Notes: a model not told the origin generated them from the sequence alone. 64,000 bases of DNA from Nostoc sp. CHAB 5844 (GCF_020829595.1 NZ_JAIVFW010000012.1:1-64000); one strand, 5' to 3'. Counted from the first letter of the stretch, positions 9,167 to 18,899 are shown. Numbers and translations are program-made.

Positions 9167-9724
9167 ATGACTCAACTGAAATCTCAAATTACACTTAAAG
9201 AATACCTAGCCCTACCAGATGGGGATATTACCTACGAATTAGTTGATGGAGAAATTAAACCCAAAATGGCACCAAAAAGATTCCACTCGCGTTTAACCTT
9301 GGCTCTTAGTCAACTTTTAACGCCGTGGGCAAAAAATCGCGGTGAGGTTGGTATTGAATGGGCAGTTACTTTAAAACGCAAAGGTCGAGACTGGGTTCCT
9401 GTACCAGACTTACTTTATGTCTCTTATTCTCGCCTCAACAGTGATGTCTTAGAAGATGAACCTTGTCCCATACCTCCAGACTTAGCCATTGAAATTATCT
9501 CTCCTGACCAAACTTTTGGCGAAATGAGTGCCAAAGCTACAGATTACCTGGATGCAGGTGTATTGAGAGTTTGGGTTGTAGATGCAAAAGCGAAAACAGT
9601 AACTATTTTTTATCCCGATGCACGACCACAAACAAAAACTGGTGAAGATAGTTTAGAAGATTCTTTATTTGAAGGACTGCAAATTACACCCGCACAAATT
9701 TTTCAACAAGCGGGAATACCGTAA
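9167..9724 (+). CDS. Uma2 family putative endonuclease (DUF820)
   Basis: The 185-residue protein shows the Uma2/DUF820 pattern: an opening LKEYLALPDGDITYELVDGEI, then VPDLLYVS, AIEIISPDQTFGEM, KATDYLDAGVLRVWVVD. The fold is PD-(D/E)xK-like, with the acidic residues of PDL and EIIS as likely metal ligands. The family is greatly expanded in cyanobacteria and its role is unknown. An HIP1 site abuts the ATG and no clear ribosome site is seen. It stands alone and is diverged from the two Uma2 genes of the island at 20.5-21.8 kb. Confidence 0.87.
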   Translation: MTQLKSQITLKEYLALPDGDITYELVDGEIKPKMAPKRFHSRLTLALSQLLTPWAKNRGEVGIEWAVTLKRKGRDWVPVPDLLYVSYSRLNSDVLEDEPCPIPPDLAIEIISPDQTFGEMSAKATDYLDAGVLRVWVVDAKAKTVTIFYPDARPQTKTGEDSLEDSLFEGLQITPAQIFQQAGIP

Positions 9725-9874
9725 ATATTTTGAAGTGACGACAAGCAACTACACGTCTACCCTAAGTCTAAAATTTTAAATTTTAGCGATAATCAGATTA
9801 TTTCAGACTAAATATCCTAAGGATATAGACTTACACTATTTAATCGATAATTTTGGGATTTAGTTAGTGAGTAC

Positions 9875-10771
9875 TTAAAGCTCTGATGTACTTCTAAAAT
9901 CAATCATTGTTTGCCGATAAGCATCTGGTAAGCCTGTATCAAAACATTTTCCTTGGACAACATAGCCAGTCATCCCTTCGGCTTGGCATAGGCTATCAAG
10001 ACATGATGTTAACTGAAATTCGCCGCGATCGCGTAAATTTTTAGCTATATGTTCTGCTAAACAATCAAAAATTTTGGGCGTAAGTACATATAAACCAAAT
10101 ACACCTAAAAATTCATCCTCAGCCATACCTGTTACACGTAAATGTTGACGTGCATACTCAACGCTTGGCTTTTCACAAAGTTGTGTCACCTGCAAAATAG
10201 AATTACTTGCTTGCCACACTCCGGTTACACACCCAGCTTTATGAATTATTGCTGCTGGCATAGTTGTTAAACTCACCACATTTTGATTTACTTGTGCATA
10301 AATATCTAAAACTTGCCTAGCACAAGATTTCTCTGTATCTGATGCATAAACATGGTCGCCTAGCATTAATAAAAATGGCTCATCTTGCACCCAATCTTTA
10401 GCACAGAAGACTGCATGACCATAGCCTTCTTGCTTTTCTTGGGTAAGAATTGTAATTTTGTTACCGATATCTTGCAGGTATTGGCTATATTTTTGATTTT
10501 CAGGAGACAGCTTTTGTAAAAGTTTTGGTTGTGGCGGATGTTTAAATAAATCTGCAAAAATTTCTACATCATCTGGTTGTACTACAATGCCAATCTCTGT
10601 GATTCCTGCACTCATCGCTTCTTCTACGATTGCCAGAATTACAGGTTTAGCCCTGCCATCTCGGTCAATAATTGGGAAGAGTTCTTTTTTGACAACTTTT
10701 GTGGCTGGAAATAAGCGAGTGCCGAAACCAGCAGCCGGAATCACAGCTTTTCTGACTTGATATTTTGGCAT
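9875..10771 (-). CDS. UTP-glucose-1-phosphate uridylyltransferase-like nucleotidyltransferase
   Basis: The 298-residue protein has the nucleotidyltransferase start VRKAVIPAAGFGTRLFPATK followed by VKKELFPI, EEAMSAGI, a QEGYGHAV segment (GalU: GLGHAV) and LLMLGDHVY with the metal-binding Asp. It ends with the GalU-like DTGLPDAYR. GalU enzymes make UDP-glucose from UTP and glucose-1-phosphate for polysaccharide synthesis. Differences from canonical GalU (IIDRDGRAKPVI; QEGYGH) suggest a paralogue with perhaps another sugar. No sugar genes adjoin it. Confidence 0.8.
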   Translation of the reverse strand: MPKYQVRKAVIPAAGFGTRLFPATKVVKKELFPIIDRDGRAKPVILAIVEEAMSAGITEIGIVVQPDDVEIFADLFKHPPQPKLLQKLSPENQKYSQYLQDIGNKITILTQEKQEGYGHAVFCAKDWVQDEPFLLMLGDHVYASDTEKSCARQVLDIYAQVNQNVVSLTTMPAAIIHKAGCVTGVWQASNSILQVTQLCEKPSVEYARQHLRVTGMAEDEFLGVFGLYVLTPKIFDCLAEHIAKNLRDRGEFQLTSCLDSLCQAEGMTGYVVQGKCFDTGLPDAYRQTMIDFRSTSEL

Positions 10772-11078
10772 AGTTCAGCACTTATGACTATTAGCTATAA
10801 AAATTTTGTTTAGTTAGCGATCGCTCTCTCTAACTAACTTTTTCTAATACATTTACCAATTTACTATGGCTATGCTTTCTCTAATTCAACTCTATTAATA
10901 TGACATTTCGTAATAGTGTCAGTTGCTCAACTGTCACTCACCACATATTCAATTTTGTCACATTAGAGGTATCCTTACCTATTGCAAGGAGTGATACCAT
11001 TTCACGAAATGTTAGTTACAATTGATTTTCATAATACTTCTTTAGATAGATGCATTGTGTCTGTCAACTGTTATAAAC

Positions 11079-11214
11079 CAATACGATTCAGTTAAGAATA
11101 ATTGTAGGTTGGGTTTCGCTGATGCTCAACCCAACATTTCCCGGATTTGTTGGGTTGAGGAACGAAACCCAACATACGCAAAATCAGGTTTTTAACTCTA
11201 ACTGAACCGTATTG
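11079..11214. mobile_element. 136-bp MITE (CAATACG..TTCAGTTA ends) enclosing a GTAGGTTGGG repeat
   Basis: Ends CAATACGATTCAGTTA and TAACTGAACCGTATTG form an inverted pair. The centre is the palindromic repeat GTAGGTTGGGTTTCG...CGAAACCCAACA. The same central repeat occurs at 19315-19394 (inside a different MITE) and at about 59195-59310, where the outer end also recurs as CAATACCGTTCGGTTAGAG. Confidence 0.75.
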
Positions 11215-11252
11215 TGTTATAGACATCAAGTGAACTGGTGTAGAGTTATGCG

Positions 11253-11292
11253 AAAAGGCACTTAAGTCAGCAAAATTCTTAAGTGCTTTTTT
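11253..11292 (+). terminator. Strong hairpin with T-tract, no obvious gene upstream
   Basis: Stem GCACTTAAG...CTTAAGTGC is followed by TTTTTT on the plus strand. The nearest genes on both sides are on the minus strand, so it is either a weak minus-strand terminator for leuS (AAAA on that side) or the end of an unannotated plus-strand small RNA from the 10.8-11.25 kb gap. Confidence 0.6.
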
Positions 11293-11311
11293 GTGTAGAA
11301 AAATTGCGATG

Positions 11312-11542
11312 AGAGGATGTCTGAAAAGTAATGGGCGAATATAATTCGCTACTATACAAACGAAGTCCGCCTACGCGGACTAATAGAGAATTAAAGTTTT
11401 TGAACCCGCGTAGGCGGTGAGACCAGTGCTGCGGGAGGGTTTCCCTCCGCAGGCAACTGGCGAACCCGGAGGGGTTTTGTCTGTGTAGCCGCGACTTCAG
11501 TCGCAAAGGCTAGTATGAAATGAGACTTCTCAGACATCCTCT
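11312..11542. mobile_element. 231-bp MITE (AGAGGATGTCTGA ends) with nested GC-rich repeat
   Basis: Termini AGAGGATGTCTGAAAAG and CTTCTCAGACATCCTCT are inverted repeats. Inside lie GTCCGCCTACGCGGAC and a GC-rich block with CTGCGGGAGGGTTTCCCTCCGCAG and CAACTGGCG, which resembles the interspersed repeat found elsewhere in the window. No ORF supports a transposase. Confidence 0.75.
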
Positions 11543-11652
11543 GAGAGCGTTCACTTTTTGGCAGAAACGCTGGGCGATTAGAAATCGCGGCTAAACCCAC
11601 CTTCGTGGGTTTAGTTTGTATAGCCTCAGACTTTAGTCTGAGGGCGATTCTT

Positions 11653-14295
11653 TTAACCGACAACAAAATTCACTAACTTGCCAGGTACGACAATTACTTT
11701 CTTAATCTCCTTACCTTCAAGGTGACGCTGTACAACTTCTGATTCACGAGCATATTTTTCCAACTGGGCTTTATCTGCTTGCGCCGGAACTTGAATATCA
11801 GCCCGCTTTTTGCCGTTAACTTGAATCACCAAAGTAATTTCATCAGCAATTAAAGCAGCTTCATCAAATGATGGCCAAGTTTGGGTGTGGACTGAATTGT
11901 TATTTCCTAATAAATGCCACAATTCATCAGTAATGTGTGGTGCAAAGGGAGCCAGTAACACTATTAAAGTCTGAATTCCTTCGGCATAAATTGGTGAATT
12001 TTTACAGTCGCTATCAGTCAAAGAATTACTTAACTTCATCAATTCTGAAACAGCGGTATTGAATTGATATTCATTTTCTAAGTCTTCTGTGACTGATTTA
12101 ATCGCAGTGTGAATTGCCCGACGTAACTCTTTTTCAGCTTTACTTAAATCAGCTAATTGAGCTTGCTTGCGAGATACTCCAGCCGCTACATAATCTGTTA
12201 CCAAACGCCACACTCGATTTAAGAAGCGGAATTGTCCTTCAACATCGGCTTCATCCCACTCCAAATCTTTTTCTGGTGGCGCTTTGAATAAAATGAACAT
12301 CCGTGCTGTGTCTACACCGTACTTGGCAATCACATCTTCCGGTGCTACACCGTTACCTTTAGATTTGGACATGGTAGCGTAAAGACGTTGCAGTGGTTCC
12401 CCGGTTTGGGGGTCGCGGGGGTCAGCGGGGTTAACCAGATGAGAGGGAATCCATTTATCTTTACCGCTCTTGTTGGAATTTAAGTAAGTTAAACCTTGTA
12501 CCATCCCTTGAGTTAATAAGCGCTTAAAGGGTTCATCAAAATTCAACAAGCCTCTGTCTCGCAAGACTTTGGTAAAGAACCGCGAATATAACAAATGCAA
12601 AATCGCGTGTTCAATACCACCTACATACTGGTCTACTGGCATCCAGTCGTTGGTTTTGGCGGAGTCAAAGACTTGCTGTTCATTCCGTGCATCAGGATAT
12701 CGCAAGAAATACCACGAGGAATCAATAAATGTATCCATTGTGTCGGTTTCTCGTTTTGCTGGTGTACCGCAAGTTGGGCAAGGCACATTTACCCAGCTTT
12801 CTAACTGTGCCAACGGTGAACCGCCGCGTCCAGTAAATTCCACTTCTTCGGGTAAGGTGACTGGCAAATCTTTGTCTGGTACTGGCACAATTCCACAGTT
12901 AGGACAGTGAATTACCGGGATGGGCGCGCCCCAATAGCGTTGACGGGAAATTAACCAATCTCGCAGACGGTATTGGATGCGTTCTTTACCAAAACCTTGT
13001 TCTTCGGCATATTTAACTATTGCTTGCTTGGCATCTGTAGAATTCATGCCACTGAAAGGGTCAGAATTAATCAAAATTCCTGGTTCAGTGTATGCACTGT
13101 CATAATCAATCATGATTAATGGTGGATCTTCTTGTTGAAAATCCACATTGGCAACTGCTTCCGGTTCTACGATGACGAACTCTATTGGCAAGTTATAGTT
13201 ATCTGCAAATTTGAAATCCCGCACATCATGGGCTGGTACTCCCATAACTGCCCCAGTACCGTATTCATACAGTACATAATCAGCAATCCAAATCGGCACT
13301 TCTTCCCCGGTGAAGGGATTAATTACTTTACCACCTGTGGGGATACCCCGTTTTGGTTTGTCTTCGGCAGTGCGTTCCAACTCACTTTGATTAGAAACTT
13401 CAGTAATAAAAGCGTCAACTGCTGCTTTTTGTTCTTTGATAGTGACGCGCTTGGTTAAGGGATGTTCTGGTGCTAAAACTACATAGCTAACACCATAAAC
13501 GGTGTCAGGACGAGTGGTATACACGCCAATTTTTTCATCCATCCCCACAATGGGAAATTCTAAGTACGCACCTGAAGATTTACCAATCCAGTTGGCTTGC
13601 ATTAATTTGACGCGTTCTGGCCAGCCTGTCAATTTATCTAAGTCGTTCAGTAATTCTTCGGCGTAGTCGGTAATCTTTAAAAACCATTGCCGCAATAATT
13701 TGCGCTCGACTTTTGCACCACTGCGCCAAGAACGGCCTTCGTTATCAACTTGTTCGTTGGCTAATACAGTTTGGTCAATGGGGTCCCAGTTGACGGCTGC
13801 TTCTTTTTGGTAGGCTAACCCTGCTTGCAAAAATTGCAAGAAAATCCATTGTGTCCATTTGTAATAATCTGGTGAACAGGTCGCAACTTCGCTGTCCCAG
13901 TTGATGTATAAACCTAGTCGCTTTAATTGCTGCCGCATTTGAGCAATATTTTGATAAGTCCACTTGGCGGGTGGAACTCCTCGGTCAATGGCAGCATTTT
14001 CTGCGGGTAAGCCAAAGGCATCCCAACCCATTGGATGCAAGACTCGATAGCCTTGCATTCGCTTGAGGCGAGCAATCACATCTGTAATTGTGTAATTACG
14101 AACGTGACCCATGTGCAAGCTACCCGATGGATAGGGAAACATGGCGAGAGTGTAGAATTTTGGCTTGTTATTTTCTGTAGGGGTATGATCTAAATCCAGT
14201 TCTGCCCAGGTCTTTTGCCATTTTTCCTCAATGGTGGCGGGAGAATATTTATTTAACGCAATATCATTACCTATAGTCTTTAAATTCTCTGTCAT
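11653..14295 (-). CDS. leuS: Leucyl-tRNA synthetase
   Basis: The 880-residue class I synthetase charges tRNA-Leu. It has the HIGH-type motif HMGH (residues 61-64, after YPSGSL), the CP1 editing domain ([23 protein letters not shown]), the zinc-like Cys pairs (HCPNCG; CPTCGTP) and the KMSKS-type motif MSKSKGNG near residue 642, then the anticodon-binding and C-terminal domains. The open frame extends 28 codons upstream, but the ATG at 14295 (MTENLKTIG) is preferred because the family starts just before [14 protein letters not shown] plain Shine-Dalgarno is not evident. Length is normal. Confidence 0.96.
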   Translation of the reverse strand: MTENLKTIGNDIALNKYSPATIEEKWQKTWAELDLDHTPTENNKPKFYTLAMFPYPSGSLHMGHVRNYTITDVIARLKRMQGYRVLHPMGWDAFGLPAENAAIDRGVPPAKWTYQNIAQMRQQLKRLGLYINWDSEVATCSPDYYKWTQWIFLQFLQAGLAYQKEAAVNWDPIDQTVLANEQVDNEGRSWRSGAKVERKLLRQWFLKITDYAEELLNDLDKLTGWPERVKLMQANWIGKSSGAYLEFPIVGMDEKIGVYTTRPDTVYGVSYVVLAPEHPLTKRVTIKEQKAAVDAFITEVSNQSELERTAEDKPKRGIPTGGKVINPFTGEEVPIWIADYVLYEYGTGAVMGVPAHDVRDFKFADNYNLPIEFVIVEPEAVANVDFQQEDPPLIMIDYDSAYTEPGILINSDPFSGMNSTDAKQAIVKYAEEQGFGKERIQYRLRDWLISRQRYWGAPIPVIHCPNCGIVPVPDKDLPVTLPEEVEFTGRGGSPLAQLESWVNVPCPTCGTPAKRETDTMDTFIDSSWYFLRYPDARNEQQVFDSAKTNDWMPVDQYVGGIEHAILHLLYSRFFTKVLRDRGLLNFDEPFKRLLTQGMVQGLTYLNSNKSGKDKWIPSHLVNPADPRDPQTGEPLQRLYATMSKSKGNGVAPEDVIAKYGVDTARMFILFKAPPEKDLEWDEADVEGQFRFLNRVWRLVTDYVAAGVSRKQAQLADLSKAEKELRRAIHTAIKSVTEDLENEYQFNTAVSELMKLSNSLTDSDCKNSPIYAEGIQTLIVLLAPFAPHITDELWHLLGNNNSVHTQTWPSFDEAALIADEITLVIQVNGKKRADIQVPAQADKAQLEKYARESEVVQRHLEGKEIKKVIVVPGKLVNFVVG

Positions 14296-14692
14296 GCTCG
14301 ATCTAATACTCAAAAGTGTAATTTTCAGTGTTTGAGAGGCAGTTTTGAGCGGAATTTTAGATTTAAACTCTATGCCCAAAAATTTCTCATTCTTTATTAT
14401 CCCTTTCTCTTCCTTTTATGTAGCTCACAGTTGTGGAAGAATGAGTGCAGTTATTCAAAATCCTTACACCTCTACACCCAATCTCCACAGACAATCTTTG
14501 TACGTAAGTCCTGAATTTGAGTAAAAAGCGGCTGTACTCTTGTGGTGGTAACTATTACAAAGGTTCAACTCGTTACAATTTTTCACCCAGCGATCGCCAT
14601 TAAACAATTAAAAAAAATTTATCAGGCAGTGACTACAATGACGCTAAACTCTTATGACGAAGCAGCACTTAGAGTCAACTTGATAGCCCCTG
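14296..14692. other. Intergenic region between divergent leuS and R-M gene
   Basis: The region is AT-rich and should carry both divergent promoters. It contains an orphan TACGTAAGTCCTGA stretch at about 14499-14512, similar to the ends of the AGGACTTACG MITEs. A 70-codon GTG frame at 14542 runs into the methylase start in another frame and does not look like a protein. Confidence 0.4.
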
Positions 14693-16531
14693 ATGAAATT
14701 AGCCGATATCCTCAAGGACTCAAATTACAAGCTGTCGCAGTTTGCGATCGCTGAAATTGAGCAGTTAGAACAAACAATTAGCCTCAAAGCCACCAAAAAC
14801 GGTGATGTTCCTTACACCGTTTGTTTGGTGCGCCAAAAGGCGATTAAGCTAACGCCAGAGGAGGCAATCCGGCAACTATATTTACGGGTTTTGCGCGATC
14901 GCTTGCACTATCCCCTCGGTCGCATTCAGGTTGAGTATGGCGTGAACTTTGGGCGAGAGGTGAAACGGGCAGATATCGTGGTGATGGACAAAGATCGTCC
15001 CAACACGGTTTACATGATCGTAGAGCTAAAAAAGCCAAAACTCAAGGATGGGAAAGACCAGCTGCGCTCTTACTGCAATGCCACAGGTGCGCCGATCGCA
15101 GTTTGGACGAATGGCGATCAAATTTCCTACTACCAGCGCAAAGACCCCAATTATTTTGAAGACATTCCGGGGCTACCCAATGCAAATCAAACTTTAGCTG
15201 ATATTCTCCAGATCAAGTTCACCTTGGAAGACCTAATCGCCAATGACAAGTTGGTGAAGGAAAATAAATCTCTCAAGACCTTGATCGAAGAAATGGAAGA
15301 TGAGGTGTTAGCAAATGCTGGGGTGGATGTATTTGAGGAACTGTTTAAGCTGATTTTCACCAAGCTCTATGATGAGTGGTATTCTGGGCAGGGCAACAGG
15401 CGATCGACCCGTTCTCTAGAATTTCGCAATACAGGACAGACAGAAGCCGCACTGAAAACTAAGATTCAGGATTTATTCGACAAAGCCAAGAAGAAATGGG
15501 AAGGTGTGTTTAGTGAGGATGCCAAAATTAGCCTCACACCGTCTCACCTGTCGGTTTGTGTGTCGTCGTTGGAAAATGTGAAGCTGTTTAACTCCAATCT
15601 GGATGTGATCGATGAAGCTTTTGAGTATTTGATCAACCAGAGCAGCAAAGGCGAAAAGGGACAGTTTTTTACGCCGCGCTATGTAATTGATATGTGTGTG
15701 AAAATGCTCAACCCGCAAGAGGATGAGTATATGATTGATACCGCTGCTGGGTCATCGGGGTTTCCGGTGCATACGATTTTTCATGTGTGGCGGCAGATTT
15801 TAGCAGATGAGGGATTGGCAGCGAGTCATTTGTTTTCGCTGGAAGATAAGCCGCCTCGGTGTAAAGAGTATGTGGAAGACAAGGTGTTTGCCATCGATTT
15901 TGATGAAAAGGCGGTGCGCGTGGCGCGGACACTAAACCTGATTGCAGGGGATGGGCAGACGAATGTATTGCACCTGAACACCCTGGATTATGAACTGTGG
16001 GATGAAGTCACCGAGCAAGATGATTGGGATGATATTTACCATGAGGGGTTCAGGCGACTGAAAAAGCTGCGACCGAAAGGCAGCAAAGATTATCGAGAGT
16101 TTCAGTTTGATGTGCTGATGGCGAATCCGCCTTTTGCGGGGGACATCAAAGAACCGCGCATGATTGCCCGCTATGACCTGGCGAAAAAGCCGGACGGCAA
16201 GTGGCAAAGTAAAGTCGGGCGCGATATTTTGTTTATTGAGCGCAACTTGGATTTTTTAAAACCAGGGGGGAGAATGGCGATCGTGCTTCCCCAGGGACGG
16301 TTCAACAATTCATCCGATAAAAACATTCGAGATTTCATTGCGGAACGTTGCCGGATTTTGGCAGTAGTGGGGCTACATAGCAACACCTTTAAGCCGCACA
16401 CAGGCACAAAAACCTCAGTGCTATTTGTGCAGAAATGGAATGATGATCCCAAAGCTGGCGCACTTTGCCCCCGACAAGATGACTACAACAAACATCTTTT
16501 TTGCCACCATGCGAAAGTCGGCGAAGGATAA
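14693..16531 (+). CDS. R-M enzyme, nuclease-methylase part (HSDR_N + N6-adenine MTase), frameshifted at 3' end
   Basis: The 612 codons encode an N-terminal HSDR_N-like PD-(D/E)xK nuclease region (D94 in KRADIVVMD; E111 and K113 in VELKKPK), a linker, then an HsdM-type N6-adenine methyltransferase with motif I DTAAGSSGF (349 on) and the catalytic NPPF (478-481). After QDDYN the frame runs into CHHAKVGEG and stops. The true continuation, NIFFATMRKSAKDNSGDKIWRK, is in the next frame. The cause is a tandem AACA AACA at 16487-16494; removing one copy rejoins the frames into one 1195-codon protein that also carries the specificity domains. As written, the product lacks the MTase C-terminus. Sequencing error or phase variation are alternatives. 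Confidence 0.85.
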   Translation: MKLADILKDSNYKLSQFAIAEIEQLEQTISLKATKNGDVPYTVCLVRQKAIKLTPEEAIRQLYLRVLRDRLHYPLGRIQVEYGVNFGREVKRADIVVMDKDRPNTVYMIVELKKPKLKDGKDQLRSYCNATGAPIAVWTNGDQISYYQRKDPNYFEDIPGLPNANQTLADILQIKFTLEDLIANDKLVKENKSLKTLIEEMEDEVLANAGVDVFEELFKLIFTKLYDEWYSGQGNRRSTRSLEFRNTGQTEAALKTKIQDLFDKAKKKWEGVFSEDAKISLTPSHLSVCVSSLENVKLFNSNLDVIDEAFEYLINQSSKGEKGQFFTPRYVIDMCVKMLNPQEDEYMIDTAAGSSGFPVHTIFHVWRQILADEGLAASHLFSLEDKPPRCKEYVEDKVFAIDFDEKAVRVARTLNLIAGDGQTNVLHLNTLDYELWDEVTEQDDWDDIYHEGFRRLKKLRPKGSKDYREFQFDVLMANPPFAGDIKEPRMIARYDLAKKPDGKWQSKVGRDILFIERNLDFLKPGGRMAIVLPQGRFNNSSDKNIRDFIAERCRILAVVGLHSNTFKPHTGTKTSVLFVQKWNDDPKAGALCPRQDDYNKHLFCHHAKVGEG

Positions 16532-18284
16532 CTCTGGAGACAAAATTTGGCGCAAGATTTCATCGTCTACGGCTTCATCAACCGATGAGGAACTCAGCGA
16601 CTTGATGCCGCCTTCTCCGGTGCAACGAGTCGTTGGGGTAGAGAGCGATTTTTTACGAGATAATCATGAACATCTAGTAGTGGATCACGACCTGTATAAC
16701 CACGAAGGACTGACTGAAGACGGTATTGCGGAAGCCTTTATTGAGTTTGCCAAAAAGGAGAACCTCAGTTTTTTTGAACTAAGCCCATCTGTTGCGCCAT
16801 TTGATGCTGTGAAGTATCAAAGGTTAATGGATGGGCTTGAAGCAACAGAAGTCAACTTCCAGCGTGTATGCTACGAAAATGAAGAATTCCGCATAGATTC
16901 AGAGTATTACCATCCATTACATCTAGTTTATGAGTCATTAGTTACAGCTAAAGAGCATGACAGGCTAGGAAAGTTATGCAATTTAATAGCTGGGCCTTTC
17001 GGCTCAACTGTCACAACAGATAACTATGTTGAAGACGAAGAATTCCGGTATATCAGAGGTAAAGATGTTCAAGATTTCTTTTTGGATGATAGCGATCCAG
17101 TTTATGTAGAAAGAAATTTATTTGACTCATTATCACAGTTTCACCTTAAAGCACTTGATATTCTCGTCACTGTTGTTGGAATGAACTTTGGTAAAACAGC
17201 TTTAGTTCTTCCTAAAGACTGTCCCGCTATTTTTAGCTGCAAAAGCACATTATTGAAAAATTCAGAGGTCAATCCATATTTTCTAGTGACATATCTCTCT
17301 TGCAAACACGGTTATAGATTAATCAGAAGAGGTAGAAGGGGGGCTGCACAACCAGGTATAAATCTTTTTGATTTGAGGACGGTTCCTGTTCCTATCTTTA
17401 GTCGATCTTTTCAAGATCAAGTAGAGATGATTGTAAATAATTATTGTCAATCACTAAAGGAAGAATCAAAAGAACTCTATCAACAAGCTGAGGATTTGCT
17501 GTTGTCGGAGCTTGGCTTGAAGGACTGGCAACCTACCGAAGAAACCTTTGCCGTCAAGAGTTTTGCTGAGTCTTTCCTGTCCTCTGGTCGCTTAGACGCT
17601 GAGTATTACCAGCCGAAATTTTATGAGGTTGAAAGTAAAATCAAAGCAAATGGATTTGTTCTAATTAAAGATATTTGCTCTCATATTAACTATGGCTCAG
17701 TACCAACAAGTTCTTACACAGATAATGGTGAAGGTATTCCATACATCAAAGGACTAAATCTTAAGGATACAGAAATTGTTTCCGTTCAACTGGATAGAAT
17801 AATTAATACTGAAAGTTTACCCTCACAGGTTTATACGAAAAAAGGAGATATTGTTATATCCCAAATGGGGACAGTAGGTAATTGCGGAGTAGTTGAAGAT
17901 GAACAAGCAGGATGGATATTTGCTTCCTTCACCATTAGAATCAGGCTCAAAAACCAAGCTAATTTTAATCCTCATTTCGTTGCCCTTTATATTGATAAAG
18001 TCGCTAGACCCTATTACTTAATGCGTAATATTGCTCAAGCTAGCGTTAGGCAAAATACAGATTTGCCAACAATCAAAAATATGTATATTCCACTTGTTGC
18101 CAAAGATGTACAGCTTTTAATAGCTGAGAAAATGCAAAATGGGAAAGATGCAAAATCAAAATCGAAACAACTGCTAGAAATTGCTAAAACAGGAGTAGAA
18201 CGGGCGATAGAGACTGATGAAGCGACAGCAACAACTTGGATGAACCAGCAACTTGAAGCTATTGGTATTAATGTATCAAATTAA
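16425..18284 (+). CDS. R-M enzyme, MTase C-terminus plus two specificity (HsdS) domains, downstream of frameshift
   Basis: This frame supplies the end of the methylase (DNSGDKIWRK ... DHDLYNHEGLTEDGIAEAFIEFAKKENLSFF) and then two target-recognition halves. TRD1 is about 17.0-17.5 kb (LCNLIAGPFGS, YIRGKDV, PGINLFDLRTVPVP, followed by a helical spacer). TRD2 is about 17.6-18.15 kb (DAEYYQPKF, YIKGLNL, QMGTVGN, LPTIKNMYIPL), ending with the helix KTGVERAIETDEATATTW. Two TRDs read a bipartite DNA site. Any independent start (TTG 16425, ATG 16440 or 16479) lacks good support, so it is probably the 3' part of one gene with 14693-16531. Its last ~100 bp are the source type of the repeats R1-R5. Confidence 0.8.
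   Translation: MCRNGMMIPKLAHFAPDKMTTTNIFFATMRKSAKDNSGDKIWRKISSSTASSTDEELSDLMPPSPVQRVVGVESDFLRDNHEHLVVDHDLYNHEGLTEDGIAEAFIEFAKKENLSFFELSPSVAPFDAVKYQRLMDGLEATEVNFQRVCYENEEFRIDSEYYHPLHLVYESLVTAKEHDRLGKLCNLIAGPFGSTVTTDNYVEDEEFRYIRGKDVQDFFLDDSDPVYVERNLFDSLSQFHLKALDILVTVVGMNFGKTALVLPKDCPAIFSCKSTLLKNSEVNPYFLVTYLSCKHGYRLIRRGRRGAAQPGINLFDLRTVPVPIFSRSFQDQVEMIVNNYCQSLKEESKELYQQAEDLLLSELGLKDWQPTEETFAVKSFAESFLSSGRLDAEYYQPKFYEVESKIKANGFVLIKDICSHINYGSVPTSSYTDNGEGIPYIKGLNLKDTEIVSVQLDRIINTESLPSQVYTKKGDIVISQMGTVGNCGVVEDEQAGWIFASFTIRIRLKNQANFNPHFVALYIDKVARPYYLMRNIAQASVRQNTDLPTIKNMYIPLVAKDVQLLIAEKMQNGKDAKSKSKQLLEIAKTGVERAIETDEATATTWMNQQLEAIGINVSN
18171..18284 (+). repeat. R0: 3' end of the specificity gene, reference copy of the island repeat
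   Basis: The segment encodes LLEIAKTGVERAIETDEA...WMNQQLEAIG and ends at the gene's TAA. Diverged copies lie at 18792, 19708, 20460, 21147 and 21831, each beside a small accessory gene. The following gene's ATG is 21 bp beyond the stop with TGGAGG before it. Confidence 0.85.
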
Positions 18285-18305
18285 ACTTTATTTAATGGAG
18301 GCATA

Positions 18306-18515
18306 ATGTCTGAAATTACTTTAAACTCAGAACAACTTAAAGAAATCTTGAAAAGCGCGATCATCGAATTGATTCGTGATAACCGTGAGGAAGTCTCGGA
18401 ATTTTTGGCAGAAATTATTGAAGACATAGCAATGGAACGTGCGATCGCAGAAGGTGAAACAACTGAACTAGTTAACCGCGACTCCATCTTTCAACTTTTG
18501 GAGCCGAAATCGTGA
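18306..18515 (+). CDS. Small antitoxin-like protein paired with a broken RelE-type toxin
   Basis: The 69-residue acidic protein (SEITLNSEQLKEILKSAIIEL ... MERAIAEGETTELVNRD) resembles the small antitoxins encoded just before cyanobacterial RelE/ParE toxins. A TGGAGG ribosome site precedes the ATG. Its TGA overlaps the GTG of the next frame (GTGA), the usual coupling in toxin-antitoxin pairs. Because that toxin frame is interrupted, it may be an orphan antitoxin. Family assignment rests mainly on context. Confidence 0.65.
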   Translation: MSEITLNSEQLKEILKSAIIELIRDNREEVSEFLAEIIEDIAMERAIAEGETTELVNRDSIFQLLEPKS

Positions 18516-18766
18516 AAGTTGAGTTCAGAAAAAGCTTTGAAAAAGACCTTGGTAAGATTCAAGATGAAGACTTGCTCCTGAGAATTAAAAGTGTCATATA
18601 ACAAGTGGAAACTGCTGAAAGTCTCTTGGAAATCAGCAACATCAAAAAACTTAAAGCAGATGGAAATTACTACCATATCCGAGTTGGTGACTATCGAATT
18701 GGCTTTGCTGAAGACGAAAATATGATTACCTTTGTTTGTGTATTACATCGCCAGGAAATATATTGA
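18512..18766 (+). pseudogene. RelE/ParE-family toxin, interrupted by a nonsense codon
   Basis: From the GTG overlapping the antitoxin stop, 84 codons read VKVEFRKSFEKDL ... [22 protein letters not shown] ... [10 protein letters not shown], clearly a RelE/ParE fold ([15 protein letters not shown] motif). Codon 30 is TAA (18599-18601) in otherwise clean sequence, followed by CAAGTGGAA. A single substitution would restore the frame. The ribonuclease product is therefore probably not made. Confidence 0.8.
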
Positions 18767-18791
18767 TATTTTCCATAGTGAATGAATAATA

Positions 18792-18899
18792 CTAGAAATT
18801 GCTAAAACAGGAGTAGAACGAGCAATAGAAACTGATGAAGCGATCGCCACAACTTGGATAAACCAGCAACTTGAAGCCTTGGAGGTAGAACTGTCATGA
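18792..18899 (+). repeat. R1: detached copy of the specificity-gene 3' end
   Basis: The copy reads in frame without stops as LEIAKTGVERAIETDEAIATTW...NQQLEALEVELS and ends in a TGA that overlaps the ATG of the nucleotidyltransferase gene (ATGA, 18896-18899). It also supplies GGAGG for that gene. An upstream TGA (18783-18785) shows it is only a fragment. Confidence 0.85.

Noticed and set aside
14542-14754. 70-codon GTG frame before the methylase gene
   Set aside because: It overlaps the methylase start in another frame, has no ribosome site and no recognisable protein pattern.
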